From an uncultured Sphingomonadaceae bacterium (GTDB lineage Bacteria; Pseudomonadota; Alphaproteobacteria; Sphingomonadales; Sphingomonadaceae), in assembly GCA_947488845.1 (NCBI GenBank), contig CANLBM010000003.1, forward strand, positions 62,001 to 126,000: a stretch of 64,000 nt of DNA, read 5' to 3'. The notes beneath the pieces were generated by a model. The model searched no databases and was not told where the DNA came from. It worked only from the letters and a program-made list of their open reading frames with translations. Shown here piece after piece: positions 35,245-44,200 of the stretch. A program made the position numbers and the translations under genes. Numbering within the stretch: the first letter of the stretch is position 1; every line of letters begins with the position of its first letter.

Positions 35245-37980
35245 CTAGGGCATGGTCTCCCGGTCTGGCTGATCGATATCATTGTTCGCCATATTGGCGT
35301 TGGTACCGACCGTTATCACACCCAGTCGCGCGACCTGATTGTCTTCGTCCACGACCGCGCGCGCCGCAAGAATCACCGGAACCTGAATCGCCTGTGCCGA
35401 CAGTTTGGCAATGCGGACCGTATATGTGCCGTAGGGCACACCGTCGAACAGGAAGAAGCCGTCAAATTCGGTCTGGGTCTCGCGAACGACGCGACCTTCG
35501 CCGTTCACCAGTTCCATGCCGACACCGGCAAGCGCGCCGCCGCCCCTGCGCACCAGGGTCCCCTCGACCTCGCCGGCACTGACCAGCGGCAGTTCGACGG
35601 TCACCGCAACACCGGGCCGCGGGGTGATTACCACACCGGGGAGCGCGGGTTGCACGAAGGGATTCGACAAGCTGCTGCTGTCTATCCCGATCAATATCGG
35701 CCGGAAGGGCAGCAGATTGTCGATAATCGCCCGGCCATTGGCGTCCGTGGAGGTCAGCGCCACTGACTGTCCGGCGGTCAGCTCGACATTTTCAACCAAT
35801 GGCTCTCCGGCCTGACGGATTCCATCCCTGTTTTTGTCCCGATAGACGATCGCCAGCGCCTGCCCGCTATTGGCCAGCTTGTTGTTCGACAACCGGAATT
35901 TTCCGCTCCGGGGATCAGGTCCCAGACTGAACGCCAGGTTCAGGCCGGCTGCCACCGATCCATCCGTCGCTGCCTCGGCGCTCGCGGTAACCGAAAAGCG
36001 GTCAAAACGGCGGACAATCCCGATGCCCGCACGCGCGCGGTCGAGACTGGCATCATAGCCCAGCTCCGCCCGCCAGTCCGACCGTTCGCCTGCCCGCCAT
36101 TCGCCGGTAAAATCAACCCGTTCGAAACGTTTTTCCGGCGCGAGCCTGTACACCGCTTCGCCGCGCAACCGGACCTTGCCGATCCGTCCGGTGGCAAGCA
36201 GCCGTGCATCGAGCTGATCCGGCGCACCACCACCCGAATCACTAAATCTTTTTTCCCAGTTCAGCTCGCCGGTTAGAGACAAGTATCTGAGATTAAAAGA
36301 CATTCGTCCAGTCACATCGAGACTGTTCCGGCCGTCCGAACGTGTTTCATATTGCGTATCGATATGGAAGGGCACCAATTTGCTGCCAATTTTGAAACTA
36401 TGGTCAATCGCCAGACTATGGCGTGAATTGATATCATCTTCGACCTGGTCCGAGATATATTCGCCTTTGGTCCAGATCGATTCGGCGGTAATATAGCTAT
36501 TGCCAAGCTGTCCAAGCAGCTGACCGCGAAACGCCATCCCGTCACCAAGGTTCGATGAAGCCGATAGCTCAACCAGCGTGGGCCCCACGGCCCGGCGAAC
36601 CGATCCCTCGACATAATTGTGACGATCACCGTCTATTTGCAGACTGAACAGCGAAGCGGCAACAGAGGTTTTATTATTGAGACCCCGTTCAACCCCGACA
36701 CCGCCGCGCCAACCGGCCTGGCGGATCGGCAAAAACTCCCCGAGCCGGATCAGATCCTCGCCGGCCTCGTGAATTCCCGCCCAATAATAAGTTTCCCGGG
36801 GTGGAATAGAGTCCAGACCCACCGGAATCACCTTGATATCGCGTCTTATCTGACCTTGCGGCCCATATAGCACCACTTCGATGCGGTTCTGGCCGTAAAG
36901 CAACGGAACATCGAGAAATTCATAACGGCCATCGGTGCGGTTCTCGGCAAAGGCAAGCAATTGGCCGTTGCGATATAATTCTGCGTCCCAGCCATTGGGC
37001 AGCTCTCCGCGGAAGCTGGTGCGATCAAAACTATCGGGCCGCTCGACCGGCCGGTTGGTCACCAATGCGCCGCGTCCGGCAATCGACTGGGACACCAGCG
37101 GTGTCGAGAATGTCGAGACATCGCCCAGAGCGAAATGGGTGGCCTTCAACGGCCCGAGAAGCGCGCCTTTCGGATCGGTTCGATAGGCACGAACCCTGAG
37201 ATTCTCGGGTACGCCTTTATCATCGGAAGACAAGCGGGCGTCAAAGCTCGCTTTGCCGACTTCGCCGGACGCGAAAAGTTCGTAACGAAGGTCAAATTTC
37301 TGCCCCGATCGCTTGTCCCTCAAACCGCCGGCCGAAACCACGGCATCCACCGACGGGGTGCGCCAGAATTTATAGGGTTCCGAGGATTGCGGCAATCCGG
37401 ACAGATCAAAACTCTTGTGCGGCCGGATTTTGGCCGCCTGTTCCTTGCGCTCTAGCGCGCGTTCGAAGGGCAATTGGGTGTCGGACTTGATAGTCAGCAG
37501 CGCATTGGACAGATCAGGGATGAATTTCACATCAAACCATTCCGACAGGCTTGTCACATCTACACACCAGCCCTCGGGCACGTCATATATTTGCCCGGAC
37601 CGCAATTTTGCCGGCGAACCGGCCTTTTGCAGCATTTCATTGTCACGATCGATGGTGAGCGTCTGGTTCTCGGTAAAGATCCATCCAGTTGCGCGGCGCG
37701 ACTTCTTGTCGAGACGGAGCGGAATGTCCATTGCCATGATGATATCGGCTAGATCGACACAGATTCCGCTATCGGTCTGATAGCCTCTGACGCCATCTCC
37801 CAGCCGATAATTGCCGGACCGCAGGTCAAACAATAAGGCATCATCGTCGTTTGCGGTCCAGTCGGCCAGCGCTTGTGCAGGCGATACCATGAACAGCGAA
37901 GCCGCCGAGATCGCAATGATCCCCGCGGCCTTGACCAGGGCGTGATAGCTCCGGCCGATTATATCATATCGCTTGTCCAT
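35245..37980 (-). CDS. Usher-like outer-membrane protein of a DUF4402 surface system
   Basis: 911 residues. Signal peptide ending SPAQA. Residues ~40-165 hold two similar units, each with one Cys (SGICVDLADI and EGWCVDVTSL), reminiscent of copper-amine-oxidase-like stalk domains. An usher-like segment at ~318-375 reads LPNGWDAELYRNGQLLAFAE and then VPLLYGQNRIEVVLYGPQGQ; a long beta-strand-rich barrel region runs to ~690. The C-terminus adds a Ca/SdrB-like unit (DKNRDGIRQAGEPLVE, ~714) and a carboxypeptidase-regulatory-like Ig domain (~820-870). Lies 59 bases after the chaperone gene. Probably secretes and anchors the DUF4402 protein; no homologue search was possible. Confidence 0.72.
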   Translation of the reverse strand: MDKRYDIIGRSYHALVKAAGIIAISAASLFMVSPAQALADWTANDDDALLFDLRSGNYRLGDGVRGYQTDSGICVDLADIIMAMDIPLRLDKKSRRATGWIFTENQTLTIDRDNEMLQKAGSPAKLRSGQIYDVPEGWCVDVTSLSEWFDVKFIPDLSNALLTIKSDTQLPFERALERKEQAAKIRPHKSFDLSGLPQSSEPYKFWRTPSVDAVVSAGGLRDKRSGQKFDLRYELFASGEVGKASFDARLSSDDKGVPENLRVRAYRTDPKGALLGPLKATHFALGDVSTFSTPLVSQSIAGRGALVTNRPVERPDSFDRTSFRGELPNGWDAELYRNGQLLAFAENRTDGRYEFLDVPLLYGQNRIEVVLYGPQGQIRRDIKVIPVGLDSIPPRETYYWAGIHEAGEDLIRLGEFLPIRQAGWRGGVGVERGLNNKTSVAASLFSLQIDGDRHNYVEGSVRRAVGPTLVELSASSNLGDGMAFRGQLLGQLGNSYITAESIWTKGEYISDQVEDDINSRHSLAIDHSFKIGSKLVPFHIDTQYETRSDGRNSLDVTGRMSFNLRYLSLTGELNWEKRFSDSGGGAPDQLDARLLATGRIGKVRLRGEAVYRLAPEKRFERVDFTGEWRAGERSDWRAELGYDASLDRARAGIGIVRRFDRFSVTASAEAATDGSVAAGLNLAFSLGPDPRSGKFRLSNNKLANSGQALAIVYRDKNRDGIRQAGEPLVENVELTAGQSVALTSTDANGRAIIDNLLPFRPILIGIDSSSLSNPFVQPALPGVVITPRPGVAVTVELPLVSAGEVEGTLVRRGGGALAGVGMELVNGEGRVVRETQTEFDGFFLFDGVPYGTYTVRIAKLSAQAIQVPVILAARAVVDEDNQVARLGVITVGTNANMANNDIDQPDRETMP

Positions 37981-38039
37981 GGCTCACATCATGACTTCGT
38001 GACGGCGTGAAGCCGGTCTAAGTCAATGTTATGAAACGA

Positions 38040-38882
38040 TTATCTAAGAACCATGTCCGTTTTGGCGATAAGTCCTCCGCCGGAATTCGCGGGTTCATAA
38101 TATTCCACCGAAACCGGACCTTTGAGTTGAGCGGCCACTTCGGGCGGTACCGGAAGGGTAACGCTGCGCTGGCCGACTTCCGGATAGACCGCGATGCCCC
38201 GCGCAACCATGACCGGCTCGCTTGTTCCCGGCTTGGTAACCCGGATCTCGCCATATATCGACCGGTCACCGGTTCGGCTAAGGTCAAAGGTCAGTGCCTG
38301 GCCATCCCCCTGCTGTTCCAGCCTGCCATTGGCGATGGCAGCAGTTGCCCGCAAATTGCCCTGACGGATGATCACGGGGATGGTGACACCGTAAATCGGT
38401 GTCAGGGATATCGAAAAACCCCCTTCCGGTGCATTCTGTTCGGTAACAGACCGTGCTACGGGAATGGCGCGAAACAGAAGATGCGCGCGATATTCTCCAT
38501 CCGGCAGGCCTTCGGGAGCCCTGACGCCAAGGCGGATCGCCTGCGGCTGGTTCGGCGGCAGCGTCACCCGGCGCGGCGCATAGCGGATCATCTCCTTCGC
38601 AGCCCGCTCGATGTCGTTTTCCTGTTCTTCGGTGACATCTTCCAGACGGCCTTCGGCGGTCATCCGGCGCAACTCCAGCGAGATACGGTAAGTGGCCGTC
38701 TCCGACCCGATATTGTTCAATATAACTTCGGTCCCGCGCTGCCCGTCGAGAACAACCCGGGTCGGAGCGACCAGCAGGTCACCCGCTGCCTGTGCTGGCG
38801 TCGATGATAGTGACATGGCTGACGCCAAGGCGCCCAGCCCGATGCAGCATTTCTTCAATAATCTAAATCTCTGGATGGTCAT
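38040..38882 (-). CDS. PapD-like periplasmic chaperone
   Basis: 280 residues. Signal peptide ending TPAQA, then an Ig-like pili-assembly chaperone: LLVAPTRVVLDGQRGTEVILNN (G1-region strand), EMIRYAPRRVTLPPNQPQAI near 95 and VRAPEGLPDGEYRAHLLFRA near 120. Such proteins cap fimbrial subunits by donor-strand complementation and deliver them to an usher. It lies between the DUF4402 gene (its likely client) and the usher-like gene (its likely destination), all on minus. Confidence 0.85.
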   Translation of the reverse strand: MTIQRFRLLKKCCIGLGALASAMSLSSTPAQAAGDLLVAPTRVVLDGQRGTEVILNNIGSETATYRISLELRRMTAEGRLEDVTEEQENDIERAAKEMIRYAPRRVTLPPNQPQAIRLGVRAPEGLPDGEYRAHLLFRAIPVARSVTEQNAPEGGFSISLTPIYGVTIPVIIRQGNLRATAAIANGRLEQQGDGQALTFDLSRTGDRSIYGEIRVTKPGTSEPVMVARGIAVYPEVGQRSVTLPVPPEVAAQLKGPVSVEYYEPANSGGGLIAKTDMVLR

Positions 38883-39029
38883 GATATTCTCCGGCTACTG
38901 GTCATTCGGAGAGGTTGGCTTCCCACAGCCGGCCCCACCCGGCCCTTATGGGCAAATAGGGTTACCAAAGCGCTAACCATGGACGATTCGTGGCCATTGT
39001 CTGACCGCGCTCGGCTCGCAGCAGTTCAT

Positions 39030-39066
39030 AAAAAAGCCCGCCCGCAACCCAAGGCGCGAACGGGCT
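39030..39066 (-). terminator. Terminator between DUF4402 gene and chaperone gene
   Basis: On minus, AGCCCGTTCGC pairs with GCGGGCGGGCT (11 bp, two G-T pairs) around a 10-base loop, followed by TTTTTT. It should end most DUF4402 transcripts 44 bases after the stop, leaving the chaperone and usher genes to readthrough or to a promoter in 38883-39029. Confidence 0.85.
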
Positions 39067-39109
39067 CTTATCAGTACTGATCGGCGGCGTTCTGCCGTCG
39101 GTTCAGTTT

Positions 39110-39604
39110 TTACTGGTAGCTGACGGTTACGTCGAAGTTGCCGACATAGGCACCATCAGCCTGGTTGGCAGCAACGCTGAGCGTTCCGCCAACGACAAAA
39201 GCGTCGGTTCCATCAAGAACGATGCTCGTGACATTCGGTGTCAGCGAAGCAGACATGGTATCGGAATTCGCGTTGGTCAACGTAACCGAAGCATCAGTCG
39301 AGACTCCGACGGTTGCACTCTCGGTGCCGCTAACATTAAAGCCGGCAGCAGAAGTCGCGCCGGAACAGACGATTGATGCACTGCAAGTGGCTGCGCCAGC
39401 AGCATTCACCAAGACAGTACCGGCAGCTGCGCCGCTCACGATCGTACCGAAGTCAAGGTCGCTACCATCGGAAGTTACGGTAACCTGTTGCAGGATATTT
39501 GCTTTTGCGTCGGCAGATGCAGTTGCAGCATTGGCTGCATTCGCGCCCATGACAGATGCCACAAGCACGGAAGAAGCCAAAGCGGCTTTCATAAATTTGG
39601 TCAT
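39110..39604 (-). CDS. DUF4402 secreted protein, putative fibre subunit
   Basis: 164 residues. The signal peptide MTKFMKAALASSVLVASVMG...ANA is cleaved near 26. The rest is a small, Thr/Ser/Ala/Val-rich beta domain with one Cys pair (TCSASIVC), ending in alternating strands VGNFDVTVSYQ, as in secreted subunits that complete each other's folds. ATG 39604 gives a clean signal, although the frame is open for 54 more codons. The strong terminator and the separate, smaller amount of chaperone/usher expected fit a major structural subunit. DUF4402 has no known biochemical function that I can cite. Confidence 0.85.
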   Translation of the reverse strand: MTKFMKAALASSVLVASVMGANAANAATASADAKANILQQVTVTSDGSDLDFGTIVSGAAAGTVLVNAAGAATCSASIVCSGATSAAGFNVSGTESATVGVSTDASVTLTNANSDTMSASLTPNVTSIVLDGTDAFVVGGTLSVAANQADGAYVGNFDVTVSYQ

Positions 39605-39806
39605 AGTTCTGGTCCCTATTTCTATATTACTACCGAAAGGGCACGTGCGGTGCGCTCCCGTCAAACCCACTGACCGGAACGTCGCCTGTACCAACATTCG
39701 ACACTGCTTATCCGAGGGAAAGGATAAAGCTTTGCTGCCAGTCATGGTTGATTTTTGATTAACCAACTAACACATTGAGATATATGCACATTCTGAATGA
39801 TTTAAT

Positions 39807-39830
39807 GGACTGTCCAGCGAAATTTTCGCT
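39807..39830. repeat. Two adjacent palindromes in the parB - DUF4402 spacer
   Basis: GGACTGTCC (4+1+4) is followed directly by AGCGAAA-T-TTTCGCT (7+1+7), both perfect. They lie between the end of parB and the start of the DUF4402 gene. No long T-run follows on minus, so they may be an operator for the DUF4402 promoter or a weak parB terminator. The rest of the 266-bp spacer holds no gene. Confidence 0.4.
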
Positions 39831-39870
39831 ATCCTAGGCGGTTATCCGGACCATTTCCGGACTCTAATAG

Positions 39871-40836
39871 CTAGATATGTTCACCCGTGAGGCGTTGGCA
39901 AATCAGGTCGAGTTGATCGAGATTCGCATATTCGATCGACATCGCACCACCCTGCCCGTTCGACTGGATACTCACTTTCAAACCGAGCAAATCTCCGAGA
40001 TGCGTTTCCAGTGCCTGAATATCCGCATCATTTTCCGACATCGCCGCCTGTTTTCTGGCAGACATGGGTTTGTCACCCGCTGATGATTTGCGGACCAGGC
40101 GCTCTGCATCGCGGACCGACAGCCCCTGTTTGACTATTTGAGACGCCAGTTCTTCTGCAGCGGGCGCGTTGATCAGCGCCCGGGCGTGGCCCATGGATAA
40201 TTTTTCATCGACGACCAGACTCTTCACGCCCTCGGGCAATTCGAGCAAGCGCATCAGATTGGCGATATGGCTCCGCGATTTGCCGACAATCTCGGCAAGC
40301 CGCGACTGGCTATGCCCGAAATCCTGACTCAGCCGCGCATAAGCCTCCGCTTCTTCGATCGCGTTGAGATCCTTACGCTGGACATTCTCGACAATGGCGA
40401 TTTCAAGCGTTTCTTCGTCGTTAAGATTGCGAACAACCGCGGGAATCTGGTGCAGTCTGGCCCGTTGCGCCGCTCTCCAGCGTCGTTCTCCGGCGACAAT
40501 CTGGAAATTCTTGCCATGGGGCCGGACGACGATCGGCTGAATAACCCCGCGCTGCCGCATGCTGTCGGCCAGTTCGTCGAGCGCCTCGGTGTTGAACATC
40601 TGCCGCGGCTGATCGGGATTCGGCCGGATATCGGAAACCGCGATCGAGCGCAGCCCGTCGATCGCCGGAGCCGGCGCTTGTCCGGTACCGCTGCCGTCGT
40701 TGGCAACGGGCACATCGGTGACAATGGGTTCTTCCCGCTGGATTTCGCCGAACAGGCTGTTGAGTCCCCTGCCCAGTCCCGTCGCGCGCTTTGGTGCTTT
40801 CTTGTTGCTGTCATTCAGAATCGTTTCGTCGGCCAT
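39871..40836 (-). CDS. parB: Chromosome partitioning protein ParB (parS-binding CTPase)
   Basis: 321 residues from ATG 40836, which shares one base with the parA stop; GTG one codon earlier is also possible. N-terminal GLGRGLNSLFGE, SDIRPNPDQPRQMFN near 70, CTP-binding box GERRWRAAQRA near 115, HTH QDFGHSQSRLAEIVGKSRSH near 170, and a C-terminal dimer domain. It loads on parS sites, three of which are in this window (41693, 42205, 44184), and spreads as a sliding clamp. Last gene of the mnmE-mnmG-rsmG-parA-parB group. Confidence 0.97.
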   Translation of the reverse strand: MADETILNDSNKKAPKRATGLGRGLNSLFGEIQREEPIVTDVPVANDGSGTGQAPAPAIDGLRSIAVSDIRPNPDQPRQMFNTEALDELADSMRQRGVIQPIVVRPHGKNFQIVAGERRWRAAQRARLHQIPAVVRNLNDEETLEIAIVENVQRKDLNAIEEAEAYARLSQDFGHSQSRLAEIVGKSRSHIANLMRLLELPEGVKSLVVDEKLSMGHARALINAPAAEELASQIVKQGLSVRDAERLVRKSSAGDKPMSARKQAAMSENDADIQALETHLGDLLGLKVSIQSNGQGGAMSIEYANLDQLDLICQRLTGEHI

Positions 40837-41618
40837 CACGCAGCTACCTTTCTGTCCGGCAAGCGTCCGATCAATTCCCGGGCGAGGTCAATATACGCGA
40901 CGGACCCGCTGCACCGATAATCATAGATCAGCGCGGGAAGGCCATGGCTCGGCGCTTCCGAAAGCCGGACGTTGCGCGGGATCACGGTGTCAAATACCAC
41001 ATCACCGAGACAGGCCCGGACATCATCGGACACCTGTTCTGTCAGTTTGTTGCGGCGATCATACATGGTCAGGACCACGCCCATAACGGAGAGCTGGCGA
41101 TTGAAGCGCGCACGAATCCGTTCCACCGTTTGCAGCAACTGGCTCAGGCCCTCGAGCGCGAAAAACTCGCACTGCAACGGCACCAGTAGCGATTCCACCG
41201 CGACCATAGCGTTGAGCGTGAGCAGGCCCAGCGAGGGTGGACAATCAATCAGGCAAATATCCCAGCGACCGTTGTCGGCGCTATCCAATGCTTTTTTCAG
41301 ACGATGGGTCCGCTCTTCGAATCCGACGAGCTCCACTTCAGCACCGGACAGATCGACGGTCGCGGGAACAATCTCCAGCCCGGGCACTTTGGTCTGGTTG
41401 ATACATTCAGCCAACGGCACGTCGTTGATTAGCAGATCGTAGCTGCTGTTGACACGATCGCCCTGCGAAAGCCCGAGGCCAGTCGAGGCATTGCCTTGCG
41501 GATCGAGATCGATCAGCAGGACTTTCCATCCGCTGGCGGCCAGCGCCGTGGCCATATTTATTGCTGTGGTGGTCTTGCCCACTCCGCCTTTTTGATTGGC
41601 TATTGCGATACGAACCAT
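40836..41618 (-). CDS. parA: Chromosome partitioning ATPase ParA
   Basis: 260 residues from ATG at MVRIAIANQKGG. Deviant Walker A KGGVGKTT near 10-17, LIDLDPQGNAS near 39 and DICLIDCPPSLG near 120. It moves ParB-parS complexes to segregate replicated origins. Overlaps parB by one base and follows rsmG by 28 bases, the standard alphaproteobacterial order. Confidence 0.97.
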   Translation of the reverse strand: MVRIAIANQKGGVGKTTTAINMATALAASGWKVLLIDLDPQGNASTGLGLSQGDRVNSSYDLLINDVPLAECINQTKVPGLEIVPATVDLSGAEVELVGFEERTHRLKKALDSADNGRWDICLIDCPPSLGLLTLNAMVAVESLLVPLQCEFFALEGLSQLLQTVERIRARFNRQLSVMGVVLTMYDRRNKLTEQVSDDVRACLGDVVFDTVIPRNVRLSEAPSHGLPALIYDYRCSGSVAYIDLARELIGRLPDRKVAA

Positions 41619-41646
41619 GGTCTGTTTAACCCCAGAAAATAGGTTT

Positions 41647-42264
41647 CTAGCCCTTTCCCACCAATATTCCGGCATCCGGATCGGTCAAACTATGTTCCAC
41701 GTGGAACATTTTTTGCCTTTTTGGCGACAGGCCTTTAAGTTCCCTTACCGCATTTTTACCTTTAGGTAAGAGCCAAACCGTATTTTCTGTGGAAAAGCGG
41801 TGCGAAAGTGCGATGAGCCGATCCAGAGGAGCAAAAGCGCGGGCACTTATTACGTCAGCCGGGAAGCTTTCCACATTCTCCAACCGGTCGGCAATGACCG
41901 AGGCATGGTCATCTATGCCGGTCTGTTCTACCACTTGATTGAGAAATTCGGCGCGGCGCTTCCGGGACTCGACCATGCGCACCTGATAGGGTGTCAGTAT
42001 CGCAATTATGATCCCGGGAAAGCCGGCACCCGTTCCGAGATCAAGCCAGATCTTTCCGGCTTCCGGTGCCGGGGCATAGCGCAATAGCTGGGCACTATCG
42101 ACGATATGCCGGGACCACAGACTGTCTGCGCTGGCTTTGGATATCAGATTCTGCCGCTGCATTTCGTCGCGCAACAGCGCATCGAACGTTTCCAGCTTCT
42201 GCCATGTTTCACGTGAAACATCATATTCTGCGCGAAGCCAGGCTTGCGCTTCTTCTTCCGTCAT
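41647..42264 (-). CDS. rsmG: 16S rRNA (guanine527-N7)-methyltransferase RsmG
   Basis: 205 residues. SAM-binding [15 protein letters not shown] near 73, and the conserved [13 protein letters not shown] near 137. It methylates G527 of 16S rRNA. The gene contains two perfect ParB target palindromes: parS at 42205-42220 encodes part of DVSRET near residue 16, and parS at 41693-41708 encodes MFHVEH near the C-terminus. ATG overlaps the mnmG stop (ATGA). Confidence 0.96.
   Translation of the reverse strand: MTEEEAQAWLRAEYDVSRETWQKLETFDALLRDEMQRQNLISKASADSLWSRHIVDSAQLLRYAPAPEAGKIWLDLGTGAGFPGIIIAILTPYQVRMVESRKRRAEFLNQVVEQTGIDDHASVIADRLENVESFPADVISARAFAPLDRLIALSHRFSTENTVWLLPKGKNAVRELKGLSPKRQKMFHVEHSLTDPDAGILVGKG
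41693..41708. other. parS site within rsmG (3' part)
   Basis: TGTTCCACGTGGAACA, a perfect 16-bp palindrome equal to the consensus ParB-binding site. It is coding sequence of rsmG (codons for MFHVEH) and lies 75 bases upstream of the parA start. Confidence 0.95.
42205..42220. other. parS site within rsmG (5' part)
   Basis: TGTTTCACGTGAAACA, a perfect 16-bp palindrome and the alternative universal parS sequence. It is coding sequence of rsmG (codons for DVSRET) 44 bases after its start. Confidence 0.95.
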
Positions 42265-44126
42265 GCGGCGATATTCCTTGAATCCCGGCGACGGGCATGA
42301 ACGAGAATCGCGGCAAGCGCTGCGGGGGTTATGCCTCGGATCCGCGATGCTGCGGCCAATGTATCTGGCCGCGCCGTGGTCAGCCGTTCGACCATCTCAT
42401 TGGAAAGCCCCGCGATAACGGCATAATCCATATCATTGCCAAGACCAATCTGCTCGTTGGCGCGGAGGTCACGCAATTCCGATTCCTGCCGTTCAAGATA
42501 AGGCGCATAGCGTGCATCCTCTTCGATCTCGGCCATCAGATCGGCATCGCCGGTCTTCAAACATGTTTCCAGATCTTCCAATGAAGCGATGGTGATGTTG
42601 GGAAAGCGGAGCCATTGGAACAGGCTCTGCTTGGTGCCGTCGCGGCGGACATTGATCCCCAGCTTCACCAGATCCTCGCTCGAATAGACAGATTCAAGGA
42701 TCTTGAAAATATCGTCCCGCGCCCGTTGGCGATCACCAAACCAGTCAGCCCGTTCTCCGGCAACACAACCAAGGGCCAGCGCAATCGGCGTCAGTCGGGT
42801 GGAGGCATTGTCCGCCCGCAACCGCAACCGATATTCGGCACGGGCGGTCAACATGCGATAGGGTTCGGTCACGCCCTGCAAAACCAGATCGTCAATCATC
42901 ACCGCCATATAGCTGGTGCCCCGATCGAGCGCCGGCGCGTCCTTGCCCTGGACAAGACTGGCCGCGCCGATACCGGCGATCAGGCCCTGCGCCGCAGCCT
43001 CTTCATAACCGGTGGTCCCGTTAATCTGTCCGGCGCAATAAAGCCCCTCCAGATCACGGACCTTGAGCGACCGGTCAAGCGCCCGCGGATCGATATGATC
43101 ATATTCCACCGCATAGCCCGGAACGATGATTTCGGCCTTCTCGAGACCGTCCATGCTACGCACGAAGGCGATCTGGACATCGGCCGGCAATGACGTGCTG
43201 ATCCCGTTGGGATAGACCAGATGGGTATCGAGGCCTTCCGGTTCGAGAAAAACCTGATGCGAGTCACGATCGGCGAAACGGTGAATCTTGTCTTCGATCG
43301 ACGGGCAATAGCGTGGCCCCTGCGCATCGATCGCACCACTGAACAATGGCGAGCGATCGAGCGACCCGCGAATGATTTCGTGAGTCCCGGCATTGGTGCG
43401 GCTGACCGCACAAAATGTCTGCGCGACCATCCGTCCCTTTGACAGCGGCGACATCGTCCATCCGTCGTCGTCGGATGGCTGCTCGGGCAGCGCCGCCCAG
43501 TCGATCGTCCGGCCATCAATGCGCGGCGGGGTCCCGGTTTTCAAACGGGCAATCGGCAGGCCCGCATCGCGGATCTGCTGGCCCAGCGACACCGAGGCGG
43601 CCTCGCCGGTCCGGCCGCCTTCCAGCCTTTCCTCGCCACGAAACAGTTTCCCGTTGAGGAATGTGCCGGTCGCCAGGATAACGGCCTGCGCCTCGATGGT
43701 CGAACCGTCCGCCATAACGATTCCGCTGACCCGTGATTCCGTCATGACCAGACTGGCGACTTCGCCCTCGACGATGGTCAGATTGTCCTGCCCATCGAGC
43801 ATCCGGTGGATTGCCGCCTTGTAGAGTTTGCGGTCGGCCTGGACTCTTGGCCCCTGCACCGCGGTGCCCTTGGAGAGATTGAGCATCCGATAGTGGATCG
43901 CTGCGGCATCGGCCGCCCGGCCGATCAGCCCGTCAAACGCATCAACTTCGCGCACCAGATGGCCCTTGCCGAGACCGCCGATGGCCGGGTTGCAGGACAT
44001 AGCCCCGATGCTGTCGCGTGTAAAACTGACCAGCGCGGTCGACACGCCCATGCGCGCGGCAACAGCCGCAGCCTCGCAACCGGCATGGCCTCCGCCCACC
44101 ACGATGATGTCAAATATTCTGTTCAT
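42261..44126 (-). CDS. mnmG: tRNA uridine-5-carboxymethylaminomethyl modification enzyme MnmG
   Basis: 621 residues. FAD-binding [20 protein letters not shown] near the start, [19 protein letters not shown] near 47, and the second motif [13 protein letters not shown] near 145. It works with MnmE to modify U34 of certain tRNAs. ATG 44126 (MNRIFD) is preferred over a longer frame. It ends in an ATGA overlap with rsmG; the 74-base spacer to mnmE holds a parS site. Confidence 0.97.
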   Translation of the reverse strand: MNRIFDIIVVGGGHAGCEAAAVAARMGVSTALVSFTRDSIGAMSCNPAIGGLGKGHLVREVDAFDGLIGRAADAAAIHYRMLNLSKGTAVQGPRVQADRKLYKAAIHRMLDGQDNLTIVEGEVASLVMTESRVSGIVMADGSTIEAQAVILATGTFLNGKLFRGEERLEGGRTGEAASVSLGQQIRDAGLPIARLKTGTPPRIDGRTIDWAALPEQPSDDDGWTMSPLSKGRMVAQTFCAVSRTNAGTHEIIRGSLDRSPLFSGAIDAQGPRYCPSIEDKIHRFADRDSHQVFLEPEGLDTHLVYPNGISTSLPADVQIAFVRSMDGLEKAEIIVPGYAVEYDHIDPRALDRSLKVRDLEGLYCAGQINGTTGYEEAAAQGLIAGIGAASLVQGKDAPALDRGTSYMAVMIDDLVLQGVTEPYRMLTARAEYRLRLRADNASTRLTPIALALGCVAGERADWFGDRQRARDDIFKILESVYSSEDLVKLGINVRRDGTKQSLFQWLRFPNITIASLEDLETCLKTGDADLMAEIEEDARYAPYLERQESELRDLRANEQIGLGNDMDYAVIAGLSNEMVERLTTARPDTLAAASRIRGITPAALAAILVHARRRDSRNIAA

Positions 44127-44183
44127 GGCGCAGCCCATAGCCCAAGCCGGTTTGCAGGTCAAAATCTACCGGTGCTCGCCTAC

Positions 44184-44199
44184 TGTTCCACGTGGAACA
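44184..44199. other. parS site between mnmE and mnmG
   Basis: TGTTCCACGTGGAACA, identical to the site at 41693. It begins one base after the mnmE stop codon on minus and is the only one of the three sites that is intergenic. It is the parS closest to the proposed origin (about 7.2 kb). Confidence 0.95.
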
Positions 44200-44200
44200 A

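Noticed and set aside
39841..39862. TCCGGACCATTTCCGGA as a parB terminator
   Set aside because: Each half is itself palindromic, the stem is short and no T-run follows on minus.
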